Source of the DNA: Crossaster papposus
Lineage: Eukaryota > Echinodermata > Asteroidea > Velatida > Solasteridae
Reading direction: 5' to 3'
Assembly: GCA_037893245.1 (NCBI GenBank)
Contig: JBAIAA010000704.1
Coordinates: 682,001-746,000, forward strand
DNA length: 64,000 nucleotides
Both the position numbers and the translations under genes were made by a program. The notes beneath the pieces were generated by a model, which had not been told where the DNA came from, searched no databases, and saw nothing but the letters and a program-made list of their open reading frames with translations. Of the stretch, positions 50,567-63,987 are shown piece after piece. Numbering within the stretch: the stretch's first letter is position 1; every line of letters starts with the position of its first letter.

Positions 50567-50716
50567 CTTGTGGCATGCACAGATTTGGCTGGGAATGCGG
50601 GTTCCAATGTGGACCTGGTAACGTCATTCAGAGTTGTACAGGGAGCCAGTTTGGTCTGCCAGACCCCTATGGGAACAGCTGCATCTCAGGATACCATGGC
50701 AGAGACTGTGATGAAA
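50567..50716 (+). CDS. copy C exon 5: Tie-type EGF-like module 2
   Basis: 50 codons, LPDPYGNSC retained, almost identical to copy B. Confidence 0.8.
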
Positions 50717-51173
50717 GTAAGGACATGTAGGAACTGCATGTATACTTTGGATTTGTAGATCCCAAGTGTGCAAAGTAAGATATGTTGCAAAAATAGGGTA
50801 TATATAAAAACAAATTATATCTAAACTTAATACTATTAATAGGTTAATACAATGTACAATGTACAATGTACAATGTACAAATTAATACAATGCTGTATAC
50901 ATTAGGTATCAAGCTATAACATAACAGTGAACAAAAATAAAAAAATTGTCATGGTTAAAGGAAGTGCGTCATCGTAAAGGACTAGACGACGTACAGTAAC
51001 AGCATGACCTCTGGATAGCACATAAATTCCAGTGAAAATAGGCTTTGATTAATTATCTTCAAACTGTACATTGATATTTTGGAGGTAACAATTCAATCGA
51101 TCTCTGGCTGTGCTCTGTGATCATATAGGGTCGTTAGTCGACTCGACCACGTTGTAGCCGCATCCTATGCAAT

Positions 51174-51415
51174 GCGCCGTATTTTTTAACGTTGAGGGCG
51201 CTGTGCAAACGGTATTGGGGGTATAATTAAAAGTGATTAGAAGATGATTTACGTCAGTTTACATATCCTTACAGCTCCACAATTTTTTTCAATATTTTTC
51301 AATATTTCATTTTTAGATAAAAGTAATGTTACTTCATTGAACGTGATTTTGCCTGTGTTGGGTACCCAGAAAATGGCGTCTTATAGCGCCCTCATGCGAC
51401 CAGGAATACGGTGCA
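51174..51415. mobile_element. 240-bp inverted-repeat insertion in copy C intron 5
   Basis: Absent at the matching place in copy B (near 8135). Ends CCGTATT...GAGGGCGCT pair with AGCGCCCTC...AATACGG; flanks TGCAAT and TGCATT resemble a target duplication. Confidence 0.6.
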
Positions 51416-52064
51416 TTCAGCTAATCAGCTGCGAGTAAGGATGATTAGCCCCGAATTATTATTAAAGTCACAGTTAACTACATTCCATCTCACTGTCACA
51501 CCTCTCAAATGAAATATTTTTCTGTCCTCTTTAATTTGACACCACATTTGTTGTTGTAATGCTCGTAGTTTAAACGTTTTTTGTAAATTTTCCTTTTTTC
51601 AGCCATGTCCACTTTTGTGTGAAATTGCCCTTTTAATGATTACTGAACAACAAAAAGTATCAATTTTAAGCAGCAACATCTCCAACAAATGCATTTTGAA
51701 CGCACTATCCTCAATGAACTCAACTTGTCGTAAATTTAGCAAACTCGTAAACAGAGGTTTGCTTGGCTTTACTTTGAAATCAATGGAACACGGTCTTTGA
51801 AATAAAATGTCACTGATAAGTTAATGAACTAAGCATATTTGACAGTGTTTTTTACATTACTTTTTCATAATCTCTTATTTTATTACATTTGTTTATATAC
51901 CTGTGCAAAGTAAAAGTATGTTGCTATACTGTTAAAATGTAGTTTCACGTGTTGTAACTCATGCATCCTAATGTAAAGATGATAACCCTCATTAGAATTG
52001 TTTTGCTAATAAGGGATACATGGGTGTTTAGTCAACATGAATAGTACATGTTAACGAAAGTACA

Positions 52065-52953
52065 TCAATCTCATGCATAGTGCATGCGTTTTTCTGTTTT
52101 AGTCTGTCCTAACTACATGAAACTCATACATAGTGCATGCGTATTTCTGTTTTAGTGTGTCCTAAGTACATGAAACTCATGCATAGTGCATGCGTATTTC
52201 TGTTTTAGTCTGTCCTAACTACATGAAACTCATGCATAGTGCATGCTTATTTCTGTTTTAGTGTGTCCTAAGTACATGAAACTCATGCATAGTGCATGCT
52301 TATTTCTGTTTTAGTGTGTCCTAAGTACATGAAACTCATGCATAGTGCATGCGTATTTCTGTTTTAGTGTGTCCTAAGTACATGAAACTCATGCATAGTG
52401 CATGCGTATTTCTGTTTTAGTGAGTCCTAAGTACATGAAACTCAATGCATAGTGCATGCGTATTTCTGTTTTAGTGTGTCCTAATCACATGAAACTCATG
52501 CATAGTGCATGCTTATTTCTGTTTTAGTGTGTCCTAAGTACATGAAACTCATGCATAGTGCATGCTTATTTCTGTTTTAGTGTGTCCTAAGTACATGAAA
52601 CTCATGCATAGTGCATGCGTATTTCTGTTTTAGTGTGTCCTAAGTACATGAAACTCATGCATAGTGCATGTGTGTTTCTGTTTTAGTGCGTCCTAAGTAT
52701 ACATGAAACTCATGCATAGTGCATGCGTGTTTCTGTTTTAGTGTGTCCTAAGTACATGAAACTCATGCATAGTGCATGCGTATTTCTGTTTTAGTGTGTC
52801 CTAAGTACATGAAACTCATGCATAGTGCATGCTTGTTTCTGTTTTAGTGTGTCCTAAGTACATGAAACTCATGCATAGTGCATGCGTATTTCTGTTTTAG
52901 TGTGTCCTAAGTACATGAAACTCATGCATAGTGCATGCGTATTTCTGTTTTAG
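52065..52953 (+). repeat. 53-bp minisatellite containing a splice acceptor, copy C (17 units)
   Basis: Seventeen CTGTTTTAG anchors from about 52092 to 52944 at 53-bp steps; the last is the acceptor of exon 6. Units are more uniform than in copy B, where there are seven. Confidence 0.92.
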
Positions 52954-53091
52954 TGTGTTCTTCTGGATCCTTTGGTGCTGGATGTACCCAGACCTGTCAC
53001 TGCCAGTCAGGACAGTGTAATCGTTACACAGGGGAGTGTGAAGGAACACCCGGTGAATGTGAAGCAAGCTGGTCTGGTACAAACTGTCAGA
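52954..53091 (+). CDS. copy C exon 6: EGF/laminin-type module 3
   Basis: 46 codons, open, matching 9110-9247. Confidence 0.8.
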
Positions 53092-53507
53092 GTAAGTTGC
53101 CTGATATCATCTTGTGTTTGTTTCAAGCAATGCAGAAATAAATCTTTATAATATGCTAGCATAGATACATATTTACACCAGCTTCAACATGTATCTGGAT
53201 GTAGGAAACATTTGCTATTTTCGTTAACATTCTGGAACGTTCGCTATTTTTGGTGCACGTGCAATGACAATTGTTCGCGTAGTTTGCAAACTTTGGCAAC
53301 ATTCCCGTGATTTGAACGCACCTATTTTCTGGTCGTCATGTGTCTATTGCTGTTCTGTGGGTGTCATTTTCTATCTGCATTCCCACGTTTAATTGGACAA
53401 AATGTGCCCATTTGCTTTCTGAATTTCTGAAAATTAAAAAATGGACCAGATTGCCTGTACATTTAATTAGTCTGTGGTTGTTCTCGGTGTCACTGTTTGT
53501 TGTGCAG

Positions 53508-53735
53508 TTCCGGATGTTTGCCCTGTTGGTTACTATGGAGTTGACTGTCTGAGTAAGTGTCATTGTCGCAATGACGCAGCTTGTGACAAGGACACTGGTT
53601 ACTGCAGTGGGTCGAACGGTTCGTGTGGAACAGGATTCACATGTATATCAAGTACCGGTAAGTACTTTGTAGGATCAGATGGAGAATGTGAAGCGGGATT
53701 TCAGGCAGATTTCAATCTTTACAACTGCCTGTTTG
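53508..53735 (+). CDS. copy C fused exon 7/8: merged EGF modules
   Basis: 76 codons, phase 1-1. It starts as exon 7 ([13 protein letters not shown]) and runs without an intron into the last third of exon 8 ([17 protein letters not shown]). The intron and about 100 bp of exon 8 are missing. A GTAAGT at 53658 could alternatively end the exon in the same phase. Confidence 0.75.
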
Positions 53736-55660
53736 GTAAGCAATAGGCATTTTGTTTGGATGGGCAATACCATTGAAAAATAGCTCTGCTTTGCCATTGG
53801 TTTTAATTTCAAACTAAAAACACTTGCATTTTGTGATCCAAATCAACCAAACTAATTTACTTTTCAAATTGTAGATACTTGTTTCTTCTTCATCTCAATT
53901 AGGCCTAGGGGCCTATAGGTAGGATACATTATTTGCAGATATCGAAACATTTTACTACCGAATTATTAGAAAATATCTTACTTATTTGAAAGTAAATAAT
54001 GATTGTAGGCATCTACCAAAATGATTTCGCTAGATATCCTGTAATTGTTCCGAGAAATTAAATGTTATTTCTTAAAAATCACGATCGCCGGACGGCAAAA
54101 AAACCACTGATCGACGCCGGTTGGGAAAACGAACCCCGTTTTTCTTGCTTTTCTACACATCTATGATTGTAAAACTTCAGACAGGTCTGTTAAACGATAT
54201 TTACTATAAAATGCAACCCCCCTAAATTCACCCAGTCATGATAATTCAAACAATTACCAATGGTGTATCCTACCTTTTAAGCACCATATACATGTATGAG
54301 AGGTTACATTGATCCTTTCTCTTGTTTACACTATAATGCACTTCAAAAGTCGCGTAAAATAAACATATTTTATACATGGCACTGCAAATCACATCAAGGT
54401 AAGCCACATAGAACCGCAGCTCAACTAGGTCATGCTGAGTCTACTGTGTATATCACAATGACACAAGCAAATACACCAATGTCCATTCACGAACTACAGA
54501 AGTGCAATTCACTGTACACGGAAAGAATCGTTTAAGGCACTGCAGCTGGAGTGATTTGACATAATGACTTGCATTACCAGCTAATAATATCCCCTTCATG
54601 CAGATGATTCAACTTATGGTATAGGCCCTACGTTCATATTGTAATACCAAATTCGTCACAAAAAGGTAATTTAGCCTTTCACGGTCGGAACAAACTTTCG
54701 AGAAAATCGCTTGTAAAGTTGGTCCTTTTTTCGTTTGGCAGTTTGAAACATAAAGATCCATAGAATATACAAGATTAAGGTATCATGGGAGAGAAGAGAT
54801 TCCAATCATCTTAAATATAGCAAACTTTAAGGAAAATAGGTAATTAGTTTTGCAGAATTAATCAATTAATATAATTGCTTCTTCGTGAAAACAAAACAAA
54901 TCGATACATTTGCAAATTCGCCCGTGGCTGTGACTGTGAGAGTCAGAATGTATACATTTCCCCACTGCGCCCCAAATTTGCCTCTTCGTGGAAATGCTAA
55001 AACAGTAAAAGCCAGTACGCGCCACATTTTCCCAATTTGCCTCTTCGTGAAAACGCTAAAGTCAATACGTGCACCAAAGTGCCCTGCCCCTTCATAAACA
55101 CGTTACAAGTCAACGTTATTTCAAATTTGCCTCTTCGGTAAAACGCAAAACGGAACTTGAGGATCAATTCGCCCATTCGTTATAGATTAATTGGAATTTG
55201 TAATGAATTTTTGGATGTATAACTTCACCAGGTTGAAGATATTGCAATATTTAATCGTTTTCATAAACAAAACCAATCGATAAATATACGACATTTCATG
55301 AAATTTGCCCCTTCGTGAAAACGGTAACGAAATGCACAATTTCACACGTGTCCGCAGAATACGATGCAAAGATGGAACATTATGCGACTAGAGTCACGAG
55401 TAGCACCAACAAAGCCTGATTTTTTAGAGTGACAATTTTGATCTTAGAAATATTGCACGAATAACACAAAAGATTACTTTTTTTAAGGGTATAGTTGTGT
55501 ACTTATAAATGCTCTTTCTAGTTAACATAGCATTTATGCACTTTTCAGAACAGACTGTTCCTTTAACTCATAATAAGTAATTATCGTTTATCATAAGGTT
55601 TTATTTTGGGCAGAACTGTTTAAACATTATTACATTGTTTCTGTTTGATGTCATTGTCAG
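53736..55660 (+). other. copy C intron, uninterrupted version of copy B intron 8
   Basis: Non-coding; gives the empty sites for the three insertions in copy B. No further element recognised. Confidence 0.6.
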
Positions 55661-57771
55661 GTATTACTGACTTCCAGGCATTATCCAAGACCAATCCAGG
55701 CCAGAATGTTGAATTCAGATGTGTAGGCTCATCAGCATTTAATATAGCCAGCTACCTCACCTTGTCCACATCTACTAATGGCAGTGGTTCTACCTATTCC
55801 CACACATCTACTTCATATACCAATAGACTGTTCACCAACACATTCTCTGTACCTGGACTTCAACATGGTCAAACATTGTACTGTATCTTTTCCTTCAATG
55901 GTTTGAAATCTACAAGAAGCTTGTCAGTGGAATTTTACGGTAGGTAATAACTATTTGTACGTGACGATATAGTTTTAAATAATAAAGAAATAACAAATTG
56001 AGTATCTTTTACGCATTATGGCACTTTAGTTTCAGTATTTTGTTGGGATTCATTGTTAATTCGGATTTTGGATTTACACCGATTTTTAATTGACACCGAT
56101 GAATTTCATATTTTGTCCAGTGAGTAAAGCATTCCGATTTGTTCAAATGTTGGAAAATTTGTATCATACTGAGATTGGTGTTCAATTGTAAAAGTAAAGG
56201 AGGCAATGCTGTTCTGGAACAAAATTAAGATATCTTTGCGTCAAATTATTTTGTAGTGATACAAGTGTAAAGATAACTTGGAAAACAGGTGTTTGTTTGC
56301 TTGTTTGATTGTTTTCTGAATCACGTGATAACCAAATATAACTGACTTCAAGGAGGTATCAAATACCAATACAGACCAGAATGCTGGACTCAAGTTTTGG
56401 CTTATCATCAAATCTCTCACAACTAGCTATAGTTGAAACTTAAGCTTAGCCACAGCCGAGACAAATGTATAGCAGAATTTACGATCTATTGCATTAATTC
56501 ACAAAATAACATTTTTGCTTAGCATATTCTTTATAATAATCATGCACACATTTATCTGTTCCAGATGATGGACATGGGCACATTTTTCTTCATTGTATGT
56601 TATGAAAAAAAAACCTATTAGTTTGACATATACTTTATATTATGGTACGTTTGAAGACGTCAAAATGTACAAAACCGCTAAACGCCATTAATTTGATTAA
56701 TGTATACTAGGCATTGAGCGCTGTCACTTAACATTGTTATCTCATTTTATATAAAAGTGGCGTTTCGTGGCATTTTTGCGGGAAGTCTTCATTTGTTATT
56801 TCCTTTGATTCAGTTCTGCCTGTGCTGAGTCAGTCACCCAGTGTATCAGTTACATCTACATCAGCTACCATCAGCTGGCAGCCATGGGGTTCCAATGAGA
56901 TGGACACGGGAGATGGGCCAGTCATTGCATACACAGTCTATTCCTCCCCTGCATCCCCCATAGCATGGACTGTTGCTGGTACTGTGACAGTTACCAACCC
57001 ACCTCAGTCTTCGTTCAGCTTCACTGTTCAACTACTGGAACCAAACACTGTGTATATGTTCAGTGTGGCTGCAGTGAGAGAGGGCCCAGGAGGAGAAGGG
57101 ACAAGGAGTCCTGCAACTAGTACGATGACCCTACCTGAGCTACCGTCTACACCAACCACACAAACCACTGAATCAGCCATTACCTCAGACCCAGGCTTAC
57201 CAACTACACAATCTAACACGGCACTGCCTACCACTCAACCACCCAGAAGTACCACAGGTAAAGTAGACAGTCATCATCTGTCATATACAGTATACAGATC
57301 TTGGCAAAATGCAATTATTTTTTTTGCGGACTACCAGGGGCACGTTCAATAGCGCAATACGTATGCGCCATGCCCGTGTACCTTCACTATGAAACTTACA
57401 GTTCCGCTAACTATGGTATCAACCACATCATCCACAGAATCAACATTACATCTGAATCAACTACATTCAACCAACCGACCACTTAGATCGAAGGTAAAAT
57501 TAGGATACATTTTTAGTTTCAGTTTTAGTTTCTTGATGTTTGTCAACCTAAATTAGTTCTCGACTGAAAGTAGTATATTTATGTTGGATTTGTGTTTATA
57601 GCAACAACTCCACAACCCACCCCAGCTGGTCCATCGAGCACAGTTCTTATTGTTGTCATTGTCGTCGTCATAATCATCGTGATTGTCGTGGCTGTGGTTT
57701 TATGCCTTTATTTTTGGCATCATCGAAAACCAACACAACAGCCACCAAAAACACAATCAGGACAGGAATTG
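55661..57771 (+). CDS. copy C exons 8-10: single Ig, FN3 with stalk, transmembrane
   Basis: 55661-55939 Ig (93 codons), 56814-57257 FN3 plus Thr/Pro stalk (148 codons), 57602-57771 transmembrane helix. All open and phase-matched. A decayed Ig exon lies at about 56338-56440. Confidence 0.82.
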
Positions 57772-58066
57772 GTAGGTGCTATAATTTAGTTAAATTGGCT
57801 GCTGCGGAGTTATGCAAAAAGTTTCAACTTTAACTCACGCAGGTGCTCCTTTCAGTTAAATTAATGTTTTCCTTGAAATATATACGCGTTTTCCCAACAA
57901 CATCCTTCTTACGTTTTCGGGATAATTCTATATATATATATATATATAACTCAATGCAACCACTACACACAATACATGTAGTTATAGTGCCTCCTCTATA
58001 TATAACCTTTTGTATCTAGATCGTGGTCATTTACTGTGTCGACATGGTTTGATTTCTGGTTCATAG

Positions 58067-59570
58067 ACCACGTATGTGAATGAGATCTCACCGGACAACG
58101 TCACTGGGATATCAGACTATGAGAGGGTTGGTGGTGATTGCACAACGTCTTATGAAGTAGTTGGTATTAACATGCCGCCATCAGCATCAACCTATGAGGA
58201 CGTGGGCCTACCATCTTGGGCACGTCAGTGGAGCATTCCTTGGGAGGACCTGATGGTTGGCAAGAAGGTCTTAGGCAAAGGGCATTTTGGAGAGGTTCGC
58301 GACGGAGCAGTGATGGTGGAAGAAGAAGTTACCAAGGCTGCTATAAAGACACTGAAGGGTAAGCACTAAGTAGAATATTTTGGAAATTACCACTGAAAAA
58401 AACACCTGAAAACATTCGCTATTGAGTCCAAAGAACGAGAATATGGTCGATCGATGAGGCATACGCCATAAATTAAGTATTTTCCGGTTTAAAATGAAAT
58501 TCGAATTTATCAATAATATAATTTTCATTTCATTTCTGTCAATAATTGATAACAGCAAACACGTCGGCAAATGACCATCGGAACTTTATGGAGGAATTCC
58601 AGACGCTGACCAAAGTTGGACGGCACCCGAACGTGGTCGGCATTCTTGGTGCTTGCCAACATGAAGGTGGGTAAAACTGTTAATTATTCCGAGGAGTTAA
58701 GTGTCAATGGTTACACATTTTGTCGAAACCATTCCTCAAAACTCCACGGATAAAGACAAATTTATGTGAATCTGTTTCCAGGCATTCTGCACGTGGCTTT
58801 AGAGTTCATGCCCAACGGTGACCTGCGGACCTACCTGAGAAATTCCCGATCTCAGGGGGACGAAGATCAGTCAACTCTGTCTTCTGAGAAGCTGATTCAG
58901 TTTGCTTTGGATGTTGCCAAAGGAATGCAACACCTTGCTGACATGGGGGTGAGCGTCGGCCCTTGTTTTGGTAGAAACAATATATTGCAAATGAAACGGT
59001 CATAGCGTAGCAGTTCTTTCCTCGCCTTCCTCCGCTGTGACCTGCGTCCGCTGTGACCTGCGTTCGAATCCCGCCTTGGCCAATGTGTGGATTAAGTTTT
59101 CAGTGGGATTCCGTGGGTTTTCCCAATAATATTTTACTGGTGTTTTCCGTCCCACGTCTAAAACTTTTTCTTCATTATTGTCTTCTTTCACTTGAAATAA
59201 ATAAATAAATTAATTAATTAATAAAATCTCTGTGCAGGTGATTCATCGCGATTTGGCGGCGAGGAACGTCCTCCTTGACAGTCAACTGGTTGCCAAGGTT
59301 TCCGACTTTGGCTTGTCGCGTGGAGAAGATATCTACGTTCAGATGTCACGGGTGAGTATCGTAGCGGCTGTCGTTAACTGCTGTTGCATTATCTAGACCA
59401 ATTTGCTTCTTGCCAATACGCCAAACTTCTTCATACACTGTTTTTCGGAGTGTCTTCTTGATTTTGCAGTATAACATTATTTTGGTCTTATCTTTGCAGA
59501 CACGGGTTCTCACTCGCTGGCTGTCTGTTGAGTCGTTGACTTCCAAGACTTACACAACTAAGAGTGACGT
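58067..59570 (+). CDS. copy C kinase exons before the lesions
   Basis: 58067-58358, 58556-58666, 58782-58948, 59238-59351, 59500-59570. They carry juxtamembrane [20 protein letters not shown] and DFG intact, but LGKGHFGEV and TRVLTRW replace the usual LGEG and TRVPTRW. Confidence 0.82.
59000..59226 (+). repeat. tRNA-derived SINE in kinase intron, copy C
   Basis: B-box GTTCGAATCCC near 59064, a body as in copy B, and a tail of TAAATAAATAAATTAATTAA. Confidence 0.6.
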
Positions 59571-60696
59571 GTACGTACGCAAATAATAACACACTTTAAA
59601 TGTTGACAATTTTATAAACGTACAACAAATCGCCTACCATTTCAGTAAAGATTCATTTTTCATTATCGTTTTTACTTGGATGGTCCTTCGGAATCCTTCT
59701 GTGGGAAATTGCGACTCTGGGTAACATTAATTTTTTATGTTTATATGATTATTACTTTGGGATAATTATGTGTTAATAATGGTGTCTGCGATTGTGCTTA
59801 ATGTGTTTTTGTTTCCAGTTGCGATTTCTCAATTTAAGACCAACGTATGGAAAAGTTTTTCATTTCAATCTTGTACCCGTCTGTATCTGTTCTCTCACTC
59901 TCAAGAGTATTGCATAATTTCCTTTCAAGGTGCCACTCCTTACGAAGACATCATATCTAAGGACCTGTTGTCGAAGTTGAAGAATGGATACCGGATGCCC
60001 AAACCAAATAACTGTGACGATGAAATGTAAGATGTGATGTAAGACTTGGGTTTAAGCATGTATATGGGCGTTTGCATTTTCATTCGTACATCAATACTTA
60101 TATCTTTATCAATTCAACTTAACGGTTCACTATAGTTGAAAGTGATATTGAACTTACTTTGTTTGGTTTTCCCTGCTGTCATGGCTAGTCCTTAAACATT
60201 ATTTCAGTTACTCCTGCATGAGCATAATGTTTCTTACAATTTATAACAAAATTGATGTCTTAAGGAGGAAACATACACTGCTGTTTAGTAAATGACACCA
60301 AGATGTCATGTTTTACAGCTACAACCTGATGCTGCTGTGCTGGCAGAGGAAGACCCAGCCAACCGACCTCATTTCGAGAAACTAGTGACTCGTCTGACAG
60401 GAATGGCCGACAACCAAAATGAACTTGTGAGTGTAGGAATTGGTAGCAGTAAATTTGATATACATGTAGCTATGTCTGCAAGAGTCACTATCATTCATAT
60501 CGTGTTTGTGTTGCTGAGTGTATTATAAATGTATACGATCTAACCATGTATTTAAGGTCTAAAACACCTGCTTAATAATTGAATTACGCGTAATTTTACG
60601 TTACTTGTTTTGTCTCTGTAGACGTACATGCGACTGCTGCCGAAAGCTGACAACTACATGTACTTGATGATTCGCCCCGAGCTGGATGACAACTGA

Positions 60697-63166
60697 ACGG
60701 ACAGACACAAAGAGCATCGATGCTGCTCAGACAAAACTGCTCTTTGCGGTATTGCATTCAATCTGAACAGTTTTTGTAAATGAAAATAACCAGGACAGAT
60801 CTAATTTTGCATAGGATTGTATTTTGTCCCAAACGGAAGTCAAGGGACAGAATTATGTTAAAATGTTTACTCGTATAAAAAAAAATATACGCAGATGTTT
60901 ATATTAAGAAAATGTTTACAGTAATTATGTCATTGCATTTTATATTGCTTCATGGCAAGAAAATAATAAAGACTTTTACGCTATTATAATGTTTTAATTA
61001 TACTGGTTAGGAAATATGAGGGACAATAATTGTATAAATGTATACACAGCTTAATACAATTATAGCGGCATGCTTATTAATTTCTGCTTTATGTTGTGCA
61101 ACATATTGGGGTTGTAATGTAATTTAAGGGACATAATTATGTTAACATATTTACTCGTATAAAAAAAATATACGCAGTGTTTATATTAATAAAATGTTTA
61201 CAGTAATTATGTCATTGCATTTTATATTGCTTCATGGCAAGAAAATAATAAAGACTTTTACGCTATTATATTGTTTTAATTATACCGGTTAGGAAATAGG
61301 AGGGACAATAATTGTATAAATGTATACACAGCTTAATACAATTATAGCGGCATGTCTATCAATTTCTGCTTGATGTTGTGTAATTGTTTGTGTCCTAATG
61401 TTTTATATACATGTATTTTGTGGTACTATAGTAGCGCTTGTAATTATAATAATCGCATTGCTTTGTTTAATCCTGCTTTAATATATCTTAACGTTTACAT
61501 TTTTTACTTTAGTCATAATCATTTTTACACGAGTGTTAGTTTTAAGATTCTGTTAATTAAATTCTGCAACGAAAGGCCATCCTTATTTCATTGCTTTGTT
61601 GTTTAGGTTTTATGGTTTTAAAGGTTTTGTATCTGTCTTAATACAAACATTAGAAATCGTTGAGTCCGTCAGACCATAGGGCTCATTTGCAGTGTTTAGT
61701 AGGGTTTGGGTAGGCGTGCCGATGCCAATAAGCCACTCCTCAGCCAGCCACCAGTGGTCCGCCGGTGGCTAGCGGACTGGGCAATGTGCTGATGTTTCTT
61801 TTAAGGCACACCGGTTTGAAGAAAGTTTAACTGATAGTCAAAGTAGCCGAGTGGTTAATAGGTTCCCTAGCTACAGTTTTGGGCCAGGGTTTGAATCCCC
61901 AGAAACTATAGACGTAAATTAATGTTGTATCGTAGAGTATACACGTAAATGAATAAACGAAGAAAACGAAACAAGAACGCCGACCGTTAGGTGTTACAAA
62001 ACTCACCCACTTCATGACTCTTTATATAGGGGCAAGATAAATCATGTGCGTAAGGATACAAGTAAGTAATTCCAATAAAATAGTCCCAACAATTAACATA
62101 TAAATAGATATCACAATTATATACGTTTGTATGAAAACAAGTTTTCGTCATTCTTTTTTTCTCCAATGGTGCCATTATGCTCTACATGCGAAGATTGATA
62201 TTGAAGTTACTATTATGCTTTGCGGGTATTTGGGATGATGGTCTTTGGTTTTTTAATATTTGTTACAATTAGAAAACAAATGTTTACTCATGCCTCTGTA
62301 ACAGCAGTTTTTAAAATAAAATTATTTTTAAATTTACTTCAGAAAATAAAGGTGAATTATCTTTTCAATAACCTGTCCGAAATTGGACGAATTTATCGGC
62401 AGCCCGTGAAAGAATGTTCTATCACTAATTGTCGTGGCCCGCTGAGTTCAAGTCATCCGTTGTCCAAAATCTGCTTAAATCAAAGTATTTTGTCATATTT
62501 CAGTGTGTAAACAACGAGTTACTCGTAATATGTTTGTAGAGGAAGGCAAGCAACGTACATGTTTAAGGTCACCGGTGAAGAATACGCTTTGTGTTTGATC
62601 GGAAAAGGTTTAGGAAACAAATTAGCTAAATCTGTCTAAATAGGCCTTGTACTGATGATGTCCGATTTGTTTACTTGCATGCTTTTCTATGTGGCTACGA
62701 AACCATCATCCTTACCAGGCTGCCATGAATACACAGAGGTTATTGAACCATGGAGAGTTTGCCTTGAACCTATAAAACTCGTCACTTTGAAACTTGACGT
62801 ATGGCTTATATCAATGCCATGGACAACGGATTGTTAGAGCATTACGGGCTGTGGATTGCAATCACATGGCTTGCCTTTACCTTGCCCTTCCGCGTCACAA
62901 TAGATGCAGTCACGCATCAGTGACCAACCAGTGAATGTCTCGTCTAGGCATGGAATAGCAACCAGCGCATTAACTTTGAACTTTCGAGTTGCAGTGTTGT
63001 TGACACTTACCATTCCCGTTTTTATAGATAAAAACCAAAACTTTTAAAATTCTTTCCCCCTGGTTATTCGTGAAAGTCGCGCCAGCTACGTTAGTGCAAT
63101 AATTGTAACTAGGAATAAGCTGGAAGATTTAGTAAAACGTTGTACGAAAGAGAACAACGTAATAAC
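60697..63166 (+). other. C-D intergenic spacer of the tandem array
   Basis: Matches 2769-4834, with one difference: about 280 bp of the 3' UTR region is tandemly duplicated (around 60830-61080 and 61115-61370). AATAAA at 60965 is a candidate polyadenylation signal. It holds a tRNA-like relic at 61840-61912 and the conserved 5' flank of copy D. The insertion site used twice before copy C is intact here. Confidence 0.6.
61840..61912 (+). repeat. degenerate tRNA-like sequence (C-D spacer)
   Basis: TAGCCGAGTGGTTAATAGG and GGTTTGAATCC as in the other spacers. Confidence 0.5.
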
Positions 63167-63987
63167 ATGGCGCTGGGTTCGGGTATTTTGCAAGGTTTGA
63201 CCGTAAACTTCCGGGTTCATGACAGACATGCCATGGCGGATTTTGCTGTCATATTTCTGCTTGTATTGACTGGCTGTTCCAACGTATCAGGTAAACATCT
63301 TTGTATCATTTTGATATCTAATTTTGAAAACTTTGTGGAATTGGAAAATGTATTGCATGCTATTGTTTTTATTAATGTTATTGTTTGTTAATATAGATTT
63401 TCCCAGGCTTTTTGAAAACATTTTTCATAGAAAATCACCAACTCTCACATTCAATTTCGTTCGAAAACAAATTCACACGCTTTTACCAAACTGATTTAGT
63501 CATTTATTATTCACTTTCAACGTTTCGTCACTCTATTTAAACATTGTCTCGGGAATATTCCTGTAGAACCGCGCCTGGCACCTAAGATAGAAAAATGAAT
63601 TAATAGATATACGAAATACAAACAAGTACAATATTCTCAATATATATTATTTGCTCTCAACAGGTGACACAGTGCACCTGACAATGGTCACGCCCACACC
63701 TTACGGGGCGGGGTCTTTGCAGCCCCCAGCTAGCATCAGTTGTTTCCGTAGCAGTCCTGATAATGATACCACGCTGAGCTTTGGTAGACCGTTCCAGATA
63801 GGTATACCAGGAACTACCGGTACAATAACATCTACCACCCTCCCTACTGGTAGTACAGGAACAGTGAATGGACAAATAGTCACACAGGATCTGACCACCA
63901 GTAATGATGCCACTGGGTTGTTTTATTGTGAAGGTTCCAATAGAGGGTTAACAACCAGGGTGTATAGCATCATCCACAATGTGAACA
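63167..63987 (+). CDS. TIE-like: Tie-like receptor tyrosine kinase, copy D (5' part: exons 1-2)
   Basis: Exon 1 63167-63290 (signal peptide, [10 protein letters not shown]...) and exon 2 63664-63987 (N-terminal Ig-like, 108 codons, one more than B and C, in the PGTTGTITST loop). Intron 1 is 373 bp. Both exons are open with GT donors; the rest lies beyond the window edge. Confidence 0.85.

Larger units (their letters stand above)
35484..60696 (+). pseudogene. TIE-like: Tie-like receptor tyrosine kinase, copy C (kinase disrupted)
   Basis: Exons: 35484-35607, 47719-48039, 49273-49551, 49865-49999, 50567-50716, 52954-53091, 53508-53735, 55661-55939, 56814-57257, 57602-57771, 58067-58358, 58556-58666, 58782-58948, 59238-59351, 59500-59570, [59680-59720], 59930-60026, 60319-60426, 60622-60696. 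The first ten exons are open and phase-consistent (756 codons). Two lesions follow in the kinase C-lobe: the acceptor of the 41-nt exon is GG (59678-59679) instead of AG, and a 2-base insertion near 60344-60349 shifts the frame to a TAG at 60383. The activation-segment Pro is also Leu (TRVLTRW), and the glycine loop is LGKGHFGEV. Relative to B it lacks one Ig exon and has EGF exons 7 and 8 fused. It could still make a secreted or kinase-dead receptor, or be a pseudogene. Confidence 0.85.
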
